Part shown: piece by piece, positions 63,003 through 64,000 of the stretch | Layout of the letters: each line of letters begins with the position of its first letter | Numbering within the stretch: position 1 is the stretch's first letter | DNA from: Ruminococcus turbiniformis | GTDB taxonomy: Bacteria; Bacillota; Clostridia; Lachnospirales; Lachnospiraceae | Direction: 5' to 3' | Length of the DNA: 64,000 bases | Assembly (NCBI RefSeq): GCF_020687545.1 | Contig: NZ_JAJEQX010000005.1 | Location: 62,001 to 126,000, forward strand | The notes under the pieces: model-generated | What the model saw: the letters and a program-made list of their open reading frames with translations, nothing else | The model's database searches: none | Told to the model about the DNA's origin: nothing | Position numbers and translations under genes: made by a program

Positions 63003-64000
63003 ACGGCCGTACTGGCAGGTGGCGTTGAGTCTTTTGTTCAGTATACTGGCGACGGCGGCGTTTATCGTGATCGGTGTTTATATGATCCGTTTTTTCGCCC
63101 CGTTTGTGGTGGGATGGATTATTGCCGCAATCGCCGCCCCGCTTGTCAACTGGCTTGAAAAACGTCTGAAAATTGTGAAAAAACTCGGGTCTGCCCTGAT
63201 CGTTATTCTTGTTCTCTCGGCCATTGTGCTCGTGATCTATTTTGGAGCAAGCCGGCTGATCACGGAGGTGCGCGGGCTTGTGCGGGATTTCCCGGATATG
63301 TACGCTCAGCTGGAAGCTGGGTTAAGGCAGATCGGAAACACGCTGTCCGGCATCTTTGACCGGCTGCCTGACGGAGTGCAGAACGGTATTGACACGGTGG
63401 CTCAGAATCTGGATCAGTACATGGGCAATCTGGTGTCGGGAATCAGCGAACCGACCGTGATGGCAGCGGGCAACATTGCCAGACGGGTGCCGTCCTATCT
63501 GCTCTATTTCCTTGTGACCGTGATTTCCGCGTACTTTTTCATTGTGGAAAGGGAAGAAGTGCTTGGATGGCTTAAGAAGGTGTCGCCCCAGGCGGTCCAG
63601 AAGAGGATGAAGCTTGTGATGGACAACCTCCGTTATGCGGTGGGCGGCTATTTCAAGGCCCAGCTGAAAATCATGGGAGTGATCTTCCTGATCCTCCTGG
63701 CAGGACTGGGATTCCTCGGAACAGGCTATTTCGTGCTTGTCGCCATGCTGATTGCGATACTTGACTTTCTTCCGTTTTTCGGAACCGGCACGGCTCTGAT
63801 ACCGTGGGCGGTATACAAGTTCTTTATGGGGGACTACAAGATGACTGCCGCGCTTGTGATCATCTATGTGATCACTCTTGTTGTCCATCAGCTCCTGCAG
63901 CCGAAGATGGTAGGAGACAGCGTGGGGCTTAATCCTCTTGTAACGCTGCTGCTTCTGTATATCGGATACAGGATGGGAGGCATCCTCTGGATGATTCTTG
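62992..64000 (+). CDS. AI-2E family / YtvI-like integral membrane protein (partial, cut by window)
   Basis: The open frame runs from ATG 62992 to the right edge, 336 codons. It overlaps engB by 11 bases, and GGGGAGG lies upstream. Several hydrophobic segments flank a long amphipathic region (residues about 85-160). The conserved patterns ISAYFFIVEREEV and LDFLPFFGTGTALIPWA are those of UPF0118/AI-2E proteins. Clostridial relatives include the sporulation protein YtvI. The transported substrate, if any, is not known. About 20-40 residues are probably missing. Confidence 0.85.
   Translation, partial: MENRRPYWQVALSLLFSILATAAFIVIGVYMIRFFAPFVVGWIIAAIAAPLVNWLEKRLKIVKKLGSALIVILVLSAIVLVIYFGASRLITEVRGLVRDFPDMYAQLEAGLRQIGNTLSGIFDRLPDGVQNGIDTVAQNLDQYMGNLVSGISEPTVMAAGNIARRVPSYLLYFLVTVISAYFFIVEREEVLGWLKKVSPQAVQKRMKLVMDNLRYAVGGYFKAQLKIMGVIFLILLAGLGFLGTGYFVLVAMLIAILDFLPFFGTGTALIPWAVYKFFMGDYKMTAALVIIYVITLVVHQLLQPKMVGDSVGLNPLVTLLLLYIGYRMGGILWMIL

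Noticed and set aside
1-64000. CRISPR array, prophage, transposon or tRNA/rRNA genes
   Set aside because: No evenly spaced repeats, integrase/transposase motifs or tRNA cloverleaf sequences were noticed on reading through. A tRNA scan was not run.

Overview
The window looks like a chromosomal segment of a gut-type Firmicute, most likely a Lachnospiraceae (Blautia/Dorea/Mediterraneibacter-like) genome. This rests on moderately high G+C for the class, strong AGGAGG ribosome binding sites, the clostridial order tig-clpP-clpX-lon-engB, a VanG-type cell-wall gene set, GPH sugar transport with GH51 and GH2 enzymes, and a phosphoketolase. The genus is an inference. I saw no rRNA, tRNA, CRISPR array, prophage or transposase. 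No gene-free stretch exceeds about 300 bases.

Layout. 1-1060: the 3'-truncated end of an AAA/DUF4143-type ATPase. 1308-4824: a small accessory cassette with a cysteine-rich ACGX-repeat peptide, a radical SAM/SPASM enzyme that has lost the middle of its barrel, a nitroreductase, an FMN/ferredoxin fusion and an atypical sirtuin. 4933-6032: azlCD amino-acid export. 6229-9912: a three-subunit molybdenum hydroxylase (xanthine dehydrogenase family). 9938-12021 (minus): aroB and DAHP synthase. 12221-18962: a ClC antiporter, then pyrH-frr-uppS-cdsA-dxr-rseP (nucleotide, translation and envelope housekeeping), then two secreted or anchored envelope proteins up to 21578. 21852-26122: carAB. 26339-27058: an alpha/beta hydrolase.

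27132-35568 is an arabinoside-use locus: two AraC regulators, a GH51 arabinofuranosidase, a GPH symporter and a GH2 glycosidase. 35719-41417 holds an anchored protein of unknown function, proB, a LysR regulator, a clearly broken AAA/PD-(D/E)XK pseudogene and a dicarboxylate-type symporter. 41697-44075 is phosphoketolase, followed by a convergent AraC regulator.

45370-49340 is a compact VanG-like operon: D-Ala-D-Ser-type ligase, VanXY-like D,D-peptidase, and a serine racemase split into separate membrane (VanTm-like) and racemase (VanTr-like) genes. No vanRS two-component pair is nearby. 49445-54629 carries PIN-PhoH, HD phosphohydrolase, ppk1 and corA. 54734-56529 has an XRE regulator, a CYTH protein and a DJ-1/PfpI protein. 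56663-64000 is the protein quality-control block tig, clpP, clpX, lon, then engB and a truncated AI-2E/YtvI-type membrane protein.

The most interesting items are the ACGX peptide cassette with its internally deleted radical SAM enzyme, the split VanT in a regulator-less VanG cluster, the sirtuin with Phe at the catalytic His position, and the decayed ATPase at 38511-40100. All functional calls come from reading translated motifs. No database search was run.
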